Below, one piece after another: positions 18,062-29,500 of a stretch of DNA of 38,430 nucleotides. Origin of the DNA: Paludibacteraceae bacterium (GTDB lineage Bacteria; Bacteroidota; Bacteroidia; Bacteroidales; Paludibacteraceae); NCBI GenBank assembly GCA_024401515.1, contig JAKSKY010000013.1:1-38430 (forward strand), written 5' to 3'. Under the pieces are notes generated by a model. That model saw nothing but the letters and a program-made list of their open reading frames with translations. It had not been told where the DNA came from and ran no database searches. Both the position numbers and the translations under genes were made by a program. How positions within the stretch are numbered: the first letter of the stretch is position 1; every line of letters starts with the position of its first letter.

Positions 18062-20518
18062 TTACATCGGATCCACATCCACTTGTATATACACCGACTT
18101 ATAGGCCTGCTGCGCCAACGTCATATTGGTCAAATCACGCAACATCTCCTTCGCTTTGTCTACCGGAGCCTTCAGCTCCACCTTCAACATAATCTTCAAG
18201 ATGAATAGGTTTTGGATACGGGCCACCAAAGGTTTATCAGGGCCGTAAACACGATCACCAAATGATTGTTTCATCAAAGCCGCCAAATAGTTCGCGGCAC
18301 CATTCACCGCATAGAAATCCCTGCCCTTGATATAGACATAAACCAATCTGTAATAAGGCGGGTATCTGAATAGGGAACGCTCATTCATCTGAACGTTGAA
18401 CATCGTGGTATAATCATTGTTCCGCACCTGCTTGATGACCGGATGGTCTGGTTCGGAGGTCTGGATCACCACAATGCCTCGGTTATTTTTTCTTCCCGCA
18501 CGACCACTCACCTGCGCCATCATCTGGTAGGCACGTTCCATCGCACGGAAGTCTGGATAGTTCAACAAGGAGTCCGCATCGAGGATACCCACTACCCTCA
18601 CCCTTTCAAAATCCAATCCCTTGGAGATGATTTGGGTACCGACCAAGATATCAATCGCCCCATCCTCAAAATCCTTCAAAATCTTCTCGTAACTCTTTCG
18701 GGAACGGGCCACATCCAAATCCAAGCGGGCGACACGCACACCCGGGAAGAGAGCCTCCACCTCCTCCTCTATCTTTTCCGTGCCGAAGCCTCTCGGTTCC
18801 ATTTCAGGCGTTTCGCAGGCAGGACATAAGGTTGGGACATTCATCGTGTAGCCACAATAGTGGCATACCAACTGATGCGTGCTTTTATGATAAGTTAAAC
18901 TAATATCGCAATTCTGGCAACGAGGCACGCAACCACAGGTTCGGCACATCATGAAGGGGGCAAACCCGCGACGGTTCTGGAAGAGGATGATTTGCTCTTT
19001 GCGTTCCAACGCACGGCGCATCTGCTCCACCAATAGTGGTGTAAAGGCGTCACGGATCATCGTCTTGGTGCGACGGGCCTCCTTCACATCGGCCACCATC
19101 ACATCGGGCAATTGTATACCCTCATGGCGCTGCATCAACTCCACCAAACCGAACTTCCCGGAACGGGCAGCCTCGTAACTCTCCAAAGAGGGGGTAGCGG
19201 AACCTAACAAGACCTTCGCCCCCATCCTACCCGCCAGGATGATGGCGGCATTACGGGCATGGTAGCGAGGTGCGGGGTCAAATTGTTTGTAGGTGTTCTC
19301 GTGTTCCTCGTCCACCACAACCAATCCTAAATTATTGAATGGCAAGAAGATAGAGGAACGCACACCCAAAATGACCTTGTAACCTTTATCATGCAGCAAG
19401 TTATTCCAGATCTCCACCCGCTCCGCATCGGTGAACTTGGAGTGGTAGACGCCCAGTTTGCTACCGAATACCCTACGCAGACGATTGGTGATCTGGGTGG
19501 TGAGGGCGATTTCCGGGAGTAGGAAGAGCACCTGCTTCTCCATCTTCAACGCCTCCTCGATCAAATGTATATAGATTTCTGTCTTACCGCTGGAGGTCAC
19601 ACCATGCAGCAAGACCACATTCTTCTGACTAAACGCTCCGTGGATCTCCTCGTAGGCTTTTTGCTGCACCTCCGAGAGGGGATGTGTGGCACTCTCCACA
19701 TAGAGGGTGTCATCCAGACGATCCACATCCTTTTTGTATATTTCCATAATACCCTTATCCACCATTGCGGCAAGGGCCGCCGCGGAAACACGCTTCTCCA
19801 TCAACTCCTTCTTGGATACCTCTCGACGTTGTTGAGGTTGCAACAGACAGGATAGTTGCATATAGACCATCAGGAGTTCCACCTGTTTCTTCGCCTTGCT
19901 CAATGCGTCAAAGAGTTCGTGGAGTTTCGACTCCTCCATATAGGCTGGAGCCAAGCGGACATAGGCCTCCTGCTTCGCCTTGTATTTCGATTTCAACTCC
20001 TCGCTCACAGAGACCGCCCCCATCTCCATCATTCTTTTCACCAATGGGAGCGCATTCTTCAACCCCACCAGTTTATTGAGTTCGCTGACGGTATGCTCTT
20101 TATCCTTCAAGACATCTAAAAGCAGCTGTTCACGCTCCTTCAACGGAGCCTCCGCCTCAAAATCCTCCACCAGGGAGATGACCGTCTCACTCTCCAGTTT
20201 CAAACCGGAAGGCACCGCCGCCTTGAAGACTTCCCCCAAGGTACATTGATAATAGCTTGCGATCCACTCCCAAAACTTGATCTGCTGCGGGCGAACGATC
20301 GGTTCGGCATCCAACACCCCGATCACCTCCTTCAACTCCACATTCTCCGGCGGTGTGAAACGGATACCATAGACCAAAGCGGTATAGAACTTAGAACGTC
20401 CAAAGGGTACAATGACACGCATGCCGACCTTCACCTCCCCCGCCATCTCTTCGGGCAAGATATAGGTGAAAGTACTTCCCAGCGGGAGCGGCAATATGGT
20501 TTCAATATAGGTGGTCAT
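18062..20518 (-). CDS. priA: Primosomal protein N', replication restart helicase
   Basis: The start is set at the ATG giving MTTYIETILPLPLGSTFTYI (818 residues). A longer open frame adds 51 unrelated residues that overlap the neighbouring gene and should be ignored. The N-terminal 3'-DNA-binding domain is followed by the helicase with GVTSSGKTE (Walker A, about residue 310) and DEEH (about 402). The zinc-binding insert (CRTCGCVPRCQNCDISL, then CHYCGYT and CPACETPE) spans about 515-572. PriA reloads the replicative helicase at collapsed forks. It follows the WG-repeat gene after 10 bases. Confidence 0.96.
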   Translation of the reverse strand: MTTYIETILPLPLGSTFTYILPEEMAGEVKVGMRVIVPFGRSKFYTALVYGIRFTPPENVELKEVIGVLDAEPIVRPQQIKFWEWIASYYQCTLGEVFKAAVPSGLKLESETVISLVEDFEAEAPLKEREQLLLDVLKDKEHTVSELNKLVGLKNALPLVKRMMEMGAVSVSEELKSKYKAKQEAYVRLAPAYMEESKLHELFDALSKAKKQVELLMVYMQLSCLLQPQQRREVSKKELMEKRVSAAALAAMVDKGIMEIYKKDVDRLDDTLYVESATHPLSEVQQKAYEEIHGAFSQKNVVLLHGVTSSGKTEIYIHLIEEALKMEKQVLFLLPEIALTTQITNRLRRVFGSKLGVYHSKFTDAERVEIWNNLLHDKGYKVILGVRSSIFLPFNNLGLVVVDEEHENTYKQFDPAPRYHARNAAIILAGRMGAKVLLGSATPSLESYEAARSGKFGLVELMQRHEGIQLPDVMVADVKEARRTKTMIRDAFTPLLVEQMRRALERKEQIILFQNRRGFAPFMMCRTCGCVPRCQNCDISLTYHKSTHQLVCHYCGYTMNVPTLCPACETPEMEPRGFGTEKIEEEVEALFPGVRVARLDLDVARSRKSYEKILKDFEDGAIDILVGTQIISKGLDFERVRVVGILDADSLLNYPDFRAMERAYQMMAQVSGRAGRKNNRGIVVIQTSEPDHPVIKQVRNNDYTTMFNVQMNERSLFRYPPYYRLVYVYIKGRDFYAVNGAANYLAALMKQSFGDRVYGPDKPLVARIQNLFILKIMLKVELKAPVDKAKEMLRDLTNMTLAQQAYKSVYIQVDVDPM

Positions 20519-20528
20519 TGGATAATAA

Positions 20529-22475
20529 TCATCTCTCGTAATAGAGATCGATGGTTTGCTTCTCATCCATAGGGAGCGGAATCCATTCCACTTGCTCGCG
20601 TTTCTCATCGGCCCAGAGCAATGAATTACCCTTCGCATCGATAAGACCCTTCTTCGAAAGGACACGGACAATGATTACATTGCCATTCACCTCTATCGCA
20701 TCATAAATACATGGAACGACAATCTCACCCGCACCATTCATCAAGCCCCATTTGTTCACAATCTTGATAGGGGTATAATAATCGTTTGCAGTAGCGAATG
20801 GCTTCACATCATCCAAAAAGGTGGCGAAAGGTTCGCCAGACTTGGCGAGTCCTCGTTTACCATTGAGATTCACCACCTCAATCTCCCTTGTTCGACGCAT
20901 AGACGACTCCTCATCCACCATCTGCTCGGCGGCACTTCCTTTTTTATCAATGAAGAAGGTCTTATCATTGGCCACTACCTTAGCCACTCCACTCTTCTTG
21001 TCAAAAGCGGAAGCCTCATCATAGATGAACTTCAAAAGCGTCTTACCTGACAAATCGACGTAACCAAACTTACCATCCTTGGATACTGGAATCGGATCCC
21101 CCACCTTGGATTTGGCATAAGACCATCGTTCGTTATCATCGGAGAAGGAGTATTCGTATTTGAAAGGAATGATGATCTTACCCGTCTCATTGATAACCCC
21201 CCAGGCGCCATGGCGTTTCACCGGACACACCCCATTCTGAAAGGTCATCGCATCATCATACTCTGGTGTGTAGACCACCTTTCCTGTCTTATCAATAAAG
21301 TTCCATACCATCTTATCCTTCTTGGGAACCTCCACCGCTGTCATCGCGGCATTGAACGGACGCGCGTCATTGAACTGGCAAGCAACCACCTCCTTGCCTT
21401 GACCATCCACAAAGCCGAACAGGTCGTTCTTCTCCACCAAGATCAATTGGGAACCCTCCTTGCCAATCATCTGGTATTCACAAGGGAGGAACATCTCACC
21501 CTGTATGGTATAGGCACCATACTTGCCGCTTTTCTCCACGACAAAATAGTTCACCGAACCACTGTTGTAAGGGCCATGAATATTATCATAACCGCACGGG
21601 ATCAACTCCTTGGATTGCGCCCCCTCAAAGCGCAAAACGCCATATTGTTTACCCTCTTTCTTAGTCATCACCAACAAATAATCGTCGGAAAGGAAAGAGA
21701 TTTCATCGTATGGCGTCGCTGCCAACTCGTAGGTTTGACGACGAGTCAATGATTTCCATTGGGACTTCACATCAGCCATGGAATATCGACTGACATCGGA
21801 ACGCACGCCACGAATTATATTCTCGCTGGTGATATCCTCTCCACTGGAATTGATCATAATCTTCTCGCCATTCAGCGTCACCTCACATGTGTAATACTCA
21901 TCGAACTGAGGTTTTTGATGGGCGTCATACTTGCAAGGGATCACCAGTTCGCCCTTTCTGTTCACAAAGCCCAATGAATCATTGTCGCCTACCACAGCCG
22001 CCATTCCCCAAGAGAAGGGATCCACTCGCTTATAATAGGTTTCGCCCAGCGTTTTACCATTGTCGCATAAAAAGATCCATCGATCCTCCTTTGAAACGAT
22101 GGCATAATGCTCCGAAAGCGACGCATCCCCCTCAAAATCATAAGCCATGTCGTATTCACAAGGGATCGCCTCATCCAAATATTTGTCGAGATAACCATAC
22201 TTACCATTCTTACGGACCTTCATACGGTTGTTGTAGAAGCGATATTCCAAGGCATCGCGATCCTTGTCATAGGTCGGCGCCATCTTCTCCACGCCATTCA
22301 AATCGGTGAATCCCAACTTGCCTCCCGCAAAGACAGGCAACCAACCATCCGTTGGCGCACCTACCTCCGCATAACGAAGGGTAGCGACACGCAAACCCAT
22401 ATTATAATCCGCGTAAACGCTCATCCCACTTGAAAGCAATGCCGCTAAAAGCGCGGCTAACATATATTTTCTCAT
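20529..22475 (-). CDS. Exported WG-repeat protein
   Basis: The start chosen gives MRKYMLAALLAALLSSGMSV, a clear signal peptide, and a 648-residue protein. The body consists of about ten degenerate WG/KWR-type beta repeats of the pattern G-x-(W/Y)-G-x-(I/V)-(D/N)-x-x-G-K-x-(V/I)-(I/V)-P-(C/F)-x-Y-(D/E). Examples are WGVINETGKIIIPFKYEY, GYVDLSGKTLLKFIYDEAS and WGLMNGAGEIVVPCIYDAIE. These repeats are frequent in Bacteroidetes envelope proteins and their function is not known. It is the first gene of the operon that includes priA and has a promoter at 22521-22554. Confidence 0.88.
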   Translation of the reverse strand: MRKYMLAALLAALLSSGMSVYADYNMGLRVATLRYAEVGAPTDGWLPVFAGGKLGFTDLNGVEKMAPTYDKDRDALEYRFYNNRMKVRKNGKYGYLDKYLDEAIPCEYDMAYDFEGDASLSEHYAIVSKEDRWIFLCDNGKTLGETYYKRVDPFSWGMAAVVGDNDSLGFVNRKGELVIPCKYDAHQKPQFDEYYTCEVTLNGEKIMINSSGEDITSENIIRGVRSDVSRYSMADVKSQWKSLTRRQTYELAATPYDEISFLSDDYLLVMTKKEGKQYGVLRFEGAQSKELIPCGYDNIHGPYNSGSVNYFVVEKSGKYGAYTIQGEMFLPCEYQMIGKEGSQLILVEKNDLFGFVDGQGKEVVACQFNDARPFNAAMTAVEVPKKDKMVWNFIDKTGKVVYTPEYDDAMTFQNGVCPVKRHGAWGVINETGKIIIPFKYEYSFSDDNERWSYAKSKVGDPIPVSKDGKFGYVDLSGKTLLKFIYDEASAFDKKSGVAKVVANDKTFFIDKKGSAAEQMVDEESSMRRTREIEVVNLNGKRGLAKSGEPFATFLDDVKPFATANDYYTPIKIVNKWGLMNGAGEIVVPCIYDAIEVNGNVIIVRVLSKKGLIDAKGNSLLWADEKREQVEWIPLPMDEKQTIDLYYER

Positions 22476-22520
22476 AACGAACTGATAAATAGATATTGTC
22501 AATCATATATTTCCAGGATA

Positions 22521-22554
22521 CAAATATAGGGAATTTATCGGAGGATGCGACAAA
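22521..22554 (-). promoter_or_regulatory. Promoter of the WG-repeat gene operon
   Basis: On the minus strand TATATTTG (22521-22528) matches the -7 element. TTTG (22551-22554) lies 22 bases upstream, a slightly long spacing. The TTTG is the end of the T-run of the terminator of the previous gene, so the two signals overlap. Confidence 0.6.
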
Positions 22555-22580
22555 AAAGAGACGTACGGCCGTACGTCTCT
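22551..22580 (-). terminator. Palindromic terminator of the ion-channel gene
   Basis: AGAGACGTACGG (22557-22568) and CCGTACGTCTCT (22569-22580) form a perfect 24-bp palindrome. Read on the minus strand it is followed by a run of six T and then G. It lies just after the channel stop, so it should act as its intrinsic terminator. Its arms share the GAGACG core with the palindromes at 11487 and 29735. Confidence 0.82.
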
Positions 22581-22601
22581 ACAATGATTATCGATTTAAA
22601 A

Positions 22602-23453
22602 TTATTTCTCAGGAATCTCCATCTCGCCGCACCGCTCCAGTTTATCTTGCTTATCCTTCTCAATCTGATAATTGTTGAGGATCGCACCGGTCACCAAGTT
22701 CAAAAGCAAAAATGCCGCAATGATGAACCAAACCACATGGAAGAGGGTAATTACAACAGTGGGCGCCTTGACCACGCCATACTCACTGGCCGTCACCAAA
22801 TTATAACGTAAATCTGTCCAGTCTTCGCCCGTCATCACGCGGAAAAGGGTAAACATAGCCTCGTCCAACGAACCATAAGGATCATCTGAATGGACAGGAT
22901 TATTCGGTGCCACCTTCATAAACTCCTCATACCTCGCCTTCTCCTCTTGGGTCATTGCTTCGGCATCAGGCATTTTGAAGAGACCCACACCAATGATGGC
23001 GAAAAGGTAGATGAAAACCAAGAAGAGTAACATATTGTAGAACATCGCCGTCATAGATTTCAACAGGACGGTCACAATCAACTTTATCTCCTTGGAGGCG
23101 CGCAAGAGGCGAAGCACACGCAACACCCTTAGGATACGGATCACAATCATCGCGGAAGAGTTCGGAACCAAACGTTCGGGAATATAAGTGATCGCCACCA
23201 AAAGGAAATCAAACGTATTCCAACCACTCTTGAAGAAAGCGCGGATACTCTTCGCCGCAATCAGACGTAAAATGATCTCGACCGTAAAAAGGAAGAGAAT
23301 GAAGGCCTGAATCGTCGTGATGATCGGATGCTGCACATAAGTTTCCAGACCTATGAGGGCGGAATTGATGATGATAACGACAGTGACGGCTATCTCAAAC
23401 CATCTACTGGAACATATTTGCCTAACTTTTTCTCTCCAAGGTGCCATTTCCAT
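22602..23453 (-). CDS. Single-domain voltage-gated cation channel
   Basis: The 283-residue protein has the six-segment plan of bacterial NaV/CaV channels (ion transport family). S1 is at about 19-38, S2 at about 47-65, S3 at about 80-90, and an S4 sensor has arginines at every third position (R106, R109, R112, R115, R118). S5 is at about 135-158 and S6 at about 232-260. The pore loop reads MTGEDWTD, with the filter glutamate at E210 and D211 next to it. This differs from the LESW filter of NaChBac and resembles calcium-type filters. A 30-residue acidic turret (about 161-195) precedes the pore helix. It is the last gene before a terminator and has no clear promoter of its own in the 127-base gap 23454-23580. 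Confidence 0.92.
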   Translation of the reverse strand: MEMAPWREKVRQICSSRWFEIAVTVVIIINSALIGLETYVQHPIITTIQAFILFLFTVEIILRLIAAKSIRAFFKSGWNTFDFLLVAITYIPERLVPNSSAMIVIRILRVLRVLRLLRASKEIKLIVTVLLKSMTAMFYNMLLFLVFIYLFAIIGVGLFKMPDAEAMTQEEKARYEEFMKVAPNNPVHSDDPYGSLDEAMFTLFRVMTGEDWTDLRYNLVTASEYGVVKAPTVVITLFHVVWFIIAAFLLLNLVTGAILNNYQIEKDKQDKLERCGEMEIPEK

Positions 23454-23580
23454 GGGGTCTATGAATTTAAAGTTTCTCCTACAAAGCCACGAAAGGTGGA
23501 TGCTATAAAATGCGCGTAAAAATACGAAAAAATGAGAGACTTACATTTCCTTCGGACATTTTTTTAGCGTGCACCATCCA

Positions 23581-26500
23581 TCACCTTACCTCCACCCTTT
23601 TGATCACGCCATGCGCATTCAACTCAGGGGCATACATCAGTTCCACTTGGGCCGGATTGAGTTGGTAAACACCCGCGAATTTAGGCATCAAAGCTATCTT
23701 GAAGCGATACACACCAGGCGTCAATCGAGTGCAGAAAATCGTGACGTGATCCTTGAAATATTCACGATGGGTCTCAGGGCCCCAAAATTGATATTTTTCC
23801 TCATAGCCACAACCCGCTGGGATAGGTACATTGACCATCACATAATCGGATGACTGCTTCACCGTCAAACTCACCTCCATCGTCACCTCCTTGCCAATGG
23901 TCATAACCGAATCGGAGAGATGGGTGGAGATTCCGAAATAGTCGGACTTCTCGGTCGGTAACGAATCCCAATAACGTTGGGAAACGGAAACATACAAAGG
24001 CATACTGTTCTCGGTCGTAAAGGTCAAATCCCGATGGGTAGGCACCTGAATCTCACAAGGGAAATGATCTACTGTGCGCTCCGTCGCACCAGAGAGGCGA
24101 ACCAATGACTGAGGCTTCTCCTCTTTTTGAATCACATCATCCATGATGGTGCGGATGATCATGGCGGACTCATACGTATTGTGCCACCATCTGCCCTGCA
24201 GACCCTTCTGCTTCACCTCAAAGAGATAACCCCGCATCTTCATCAAATCATCAGCGTGACTAAGGCTATCGTTTTTCATCAACTGGTAAACAATCAATGT
24301 GTTCTCTATATCCTCCGACAAGGCTCGCCAACTTCTTTGGGGAGGGAGATGATAATAGAGATTACCCATCATGGTAGTCTCTCTAAACCGGTTCAGATAG
24401 TTCCAATCCACCGGTTTCCCACACAAGGATTTCAACTCCTCCACCCGCAAACGGTTGTTGGCGGAGGTATCGGCCAAAGCGACCGTCTCCTTGAAGTATT
24501 TATCCACGTCCACATCCGCCTGCAAGAGCCTCAACACCTTGAGTGCGGAAGCACGTTCGGAGAACCCTTTGGTAAAGAAGAACTTGTCAGTGTAAGTCTT
24601 CTTGATCGTCTCCTCATTCATCAACAAGCCAAATTGTTTCAAGGATGCTATCACATAGGCGGAAATCCAAGAAGAAGTACCACTTCCTTCCCACCAGCCC
24701 CATGTGCCATCCTTGTTTTGTCTTGACTTCAAAATATCCAACAAACGATTCTTCTCTTTGTCGTAACGTTTCAGATTCTCACCTTTACTCTCCGCCAAAC
24801 GTTTGGAGGCGATCCAAGCGATCAGTTTGGAGGTGGTCTGTTCGTTGCAGTAATATTTATAATCGTTCAATCGGGTCAACTCCTCCTCGAATACGGAGAT
24901 TGGGGAATTCATGATGTAGACACGGGCGCTATCCGACTCCGGACCGAAGGAGAGAGTCCGAGGATGGTCACTGGTCAAATGGAAGAATTGTCCAACTGTT
25001 TGCTCCACGCCAGGGCGATTGATCGGCACTTGGCGACGTTCGCCATCCCTGAAATGGTTATCCATACGTTGTTGGTAGGTAACGGTAAGCGTATCCTCCG
25101 TCGGGGTCACCAACAAAGTATCCACCAACCAAGCCGCACATCGGGCGTCATGTTCCCCATAGCTTCGGCCATTCACCTCAAAACCGCCATGGATGGAGAG
25201 CGTATCCGAAGTATAATTGTTTACTTTGGCGGAGAGATAGCAAGAGTCGCCCTTCACCAAGAAGTTCGGCAAGGAGAGTTTCACCGAGATCGGTAGGAAA
25301 GACTTGATGCTCTCCTCTTTCGATCCCAAAAGGTAGTGTTTGGAATATCTATTCTTCACGGACGATGCCAAATAAACGGTCTGCCATTGGGTGATATCGT
25401 CAGGGAAGGTGGTTGTAAAGCGTGCGATTCCCTTTCGATCCGTCTTCAACCGAGGTTGCCAGAAGGCGTAATCGGAGAAATTGGATCGGATGTTACCGCT
25501 AGCCTTTTCCGACACTTCCAATGATTTTGAACGATTGGTCGTGATGACCACTACACCATTGGCGCCTCGACTGCCATAGATGGCGATAGCGGATTGATCT
25601 TTCAAGACCTTGATGTCAGCGACCGACGACAAATCCAAAGAGGAGATGTCCGTGCATGGCACACCATCCACCACATACAATGGGGCGCTACTGCCGCTCA
25701 AAGAGCTGACACCACGTATCGTGACGATATCGCTCGCTCCAGGTTGGCCAGAAATTGAAGAGACTTGCACACCTGCCACCCTTCCAGACAAAGCATTGTC
25801 AATCGTTACGTTCTTCGCACCTAACAAAGCGGAACTAGAAACCGACGACACGGCACCTGTTAGATCGCTCTTCTTCATAACCCCATAACCGGCTTGCACT
25901 TCCATCACCAGATCATCATCAGACTCTTCCTCCAAAATCAGGGAGAGGGGCGCCATCGAGGATTGACATTTTACTGTCTTCGTCTTATAACCCGCAAAAC
26001 TGATCTCCAACACATCTCCCTCCTGAACACCAATTTCAAACATGCCATTCTCATCAGAAACAACGCTCTCGGAGCTATTTCGCACCACAATATCCGCACC
26101 TGGCAACTCACCTAACATATCCCTCACGACACCCTTCACAATGATCTGGCCCTCTTTCTTCACGGCAGGCTTTGCAGTTGTATCCATCGGAGGAATCTTA
26201 ATCGGCGCCCCATTCTTCCAAGAGAGAATATTCAAAATCATCTTCTTTCTGCGCTCTTCCTGAGACCTCTCGCTAACCATCATCGCCTTGGACAATCTTT
26301 TCGCCACACCTCTCGGAAGAGGGCGTTGGTCACCCTTGTCCTGCATTTTGATATACGAGAAATCCTCCTCCATAGAGATTCCTTGCTTCATGAAACCTGT
26401 GGTGTCATCATACAAAACAAAAAGGTCATAGGTGCCTTTCGCGAAATCGTATTTGAAGAAACTACTATCCGCTTGGTTATCCACATTCGTCACCATCAAC

Positions 26501-29500
26501 TGGGAAGAATAGCCTGGTCGCGTCACAAAGACACCCATGATATTCTTCTTCGTCCGCAGTTCCAAAATACGATTACCCGTCTGTGACCAGAACGGGAAGT
26601 ACTTCACTTTATAGAGAGGGGCAATCGAATTTAGTCCCAACAACTGCGACACATCTTGGACCCTCTGATCCCACCCCTGACTATTCCCATAGGAAACCAA
26701 CTTGGTTGGGAAGGGAACCGCATCGTCTAAAGGTGATTTGACCAAACTATCCCCCACCGCATCATAAGCATAAAGACAACCTGGTTCATTCACAAATTTC
26801 ACCTCAAAATCTTGACCCACCCAACGGATCGTATCCTTTACCGGGCCAAAGAAGGTGGCGACACGATTTTGGGCCATCTGATAGAGATCTCCCGATATAA
26901 TATATCTGGAATTATTCACATCATAGTAGGCCATCGAGTAACGCTTCGCCATCTCCTGTTCAGTCGGAGATAACATTTCCGACACATTTCGAATGGTCAC
27001 ATGCGGATTCTCCGTCTGATCATATAGACTAATCAAAGTACGTTTTCCCGGTGCGATGTAGACAGAATCGACCGTCATTTCACGTTCCAGTAATCGGATT
27101 CTCAAACGGTGGTAACCCGGCTCAGCGCGGAAAGAATAGTTGACTCCCTTACACCAAGAGAAATAGATGGGTTCCTCATCCAAATAGAGGATGTAGACAC
27201 ACTTTTGCATTCCGCAGTCATTAAAAACAAAAGGTGCGAACTGCGTCAAAGAGTCGTCCACCTCATAACGGCCAATCTGATCTTTCGGATAAAGGAACGA
27301 ATAATAGGGCAAACTATCCCTCTTCGGCATTTCACACAGATAGGGAGATTGGTACAATGAAAAAATAGAGAAGAAACGGGCAGACAAGTCGATCCTATCA
27401 TCCCAATAGACAGATTCTCTATTAAGAGAACCTACCTCATTCCAATCGTTTGCTCTTTCGTTAAATTTCCTAGTGATGGCATAGGCGGTCAAATCCACAT
27501 TTTTCACGGGTTTTCCATCCCCATCTGAGACATGCACTTCCACCTCTTGACGGCTTCCAGGAGCAATCACGGAAGGTTGCTTCACCGCCACATTCAAATG
27601 ATTAGAAGCACTGGCAACCGCCGTCCTTTGCATTCGCACACGTCCGCCCCACAAATAATGGACAAGCAACTCATAGGAATTCTCCTTCTTACGAAGGAAT
27701 TGACCAGGAATCGTGTCGGAGGAGACCCCCTTCGTCACCAATTTGTCATTCTCATAAATCTGATAATCGAAGGTCAAATGAAGCTTGTTCTCCACAGAAG
27801 GGATAAGGCGGTCTTCCTCCTGAGTCCAATAAGCAGACAATGGAGCAGAGGTATTCATTTCATACTTCTCACGCAAACCAAACTCTTCATTTTCAACTAT
27901 ATACGTTTTATAAATCGGATCTATTTTCAAGGAGCCCGGAACACGAGTTTCTCCTAATGATGATATGTTTCCCAATCCATCTTCCGCCCAAACTTGGGCT
28001 GACAACACTGTATCCACACCATTGCGCTCCACAGAAATCAAAAGCGAATCATCCGCCCGCTTTATGTTCAAACCAAGCGGCGTCATATATTGATAAGAGA
28101 TCCAACTTATATTCTTCTTCATAATCTCATGGTCAGGAGTCTCCACCTGTACCTCCACTCCCAATGTCAAATCACTCTTCCCGAAAAGGTCGGATGGAAC
28201 AACAAACGTCGCCTCACCCATAGCATTCAGCGGAAGTTGCTGTTCATTTAAAACAGATGGGTAGGAGACGGTATCCGCATAAGTGGCATCTATCTTTTTC
28301 AACATCAACTTGAAGCGTGCCCGCGTCCCCGAAATGGCAAGATTATTTTCATCATGCGCCTTCACCTTCACCCGCAACGTATCCCCTCGTCGCAGATTTG
28401 AGTTGTCACATTGAGCGGAGAGAAGGCAACTCGACAACTTGTAATCTTCATAACGGAAATCCTTCCGTGCCAGACAGTACCCCTCCGAATCAAACAAGTA
28501 CAAATTATATCTAGTATCCAACTTTAGCGCCAACGAGTCGTCGAGAGGCAGATCAAAGGCATAAACACCATCCTTAGGAGAAACCTTCATCACACACTCC
28601 TTCTCAATCTTCTTGTATCCAGACCCGATACCCACCGTCACCTCTTTCCGATATTTACGCAACCTTTGGGAGGAATGTTGATTGAGATATGCCTTCACCC
28701 GCAAGGTATCCCCAGGTCTATATTTAGGTTTGTTCAAAACAATCGATCCACCCACACCTCGAACCCAAGAAGCTTCGAAATGGTCATCCACGTCATCCAA
28801 CTCCAATCTTCCATGCCGCAAATCCTGACGCTCGTTTCTGTATTTAATTTTCTTCGCTCTTCGGTAATCCACACGTTCTAATTCATCCAAATCATAATAC
28901 TTTCCGCTCTTATAGTCATAATACTCTAAAAACTCTTCGTAATCATCGTTCTCACCCCGATCCTTATTGATTCGATCCGCCAACTTTTCTCCGAACTTCG
29001 CGAACTTTGCGATATAACCACAGGGTTCCGCCTCCCGAATAGAGACAACCGGATCCTTCACGACACGAGCCAAGGCAACAAAAGGTTTTTTGAAAGAGCG
29101 CTTGGGCAAAGAGGCCAAGTTGAACTTTATATCATAGTAACAAACCGCCTCGCCACGGACGACCTTCAACAAAGATTCCGTTCTCCTCACCGGGGCAAGA
29201 TATCTTTGGGAGCGGACGTCATATTTCATCTTTTTCCCATCAGCGTACAACACAGCGTCGGAGACAACACGTCCCGTCTGGTCGAAGACCTTGATGCTCA
29301 TGTTTTCTTGATCATCGGCCACATCCACCAAGAGATGCGAAACCTGAAAGACATACGGATAAAGTAGTTTCTCCTCCATTCTCAACAAGACATAGGTGCC
29401 GGTGGGCATAGATTTCGCCGAATCCACCACCACCTTCATAGACATTTCGCTCGGGAAAGTGGCTATGAGATGTTTCTGGTCGCAATAGGCGGGCATCTCC

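Noticed and set aside
20519..20671. 51-codon N-terminal extension of priA
   Set aside because: The extra residues overlap the WG-repeat gene and have no PriA likeness; the ATG at 20518 gives the canonical N-terminus.
23454..23580. Promoter or terminator between the A2M and channel genes
   Set aside because: No TAnnTTTG element and no stable hairpin with T-run could be found in the 127 bases; the genes may be co-transcribed.
24127..24726. Long plus-strand frame opposite the alpha-2-macroglobulin gene
   Set aside because: It lies fully inside a coherent, domain-rich coding sequence on the other strand.
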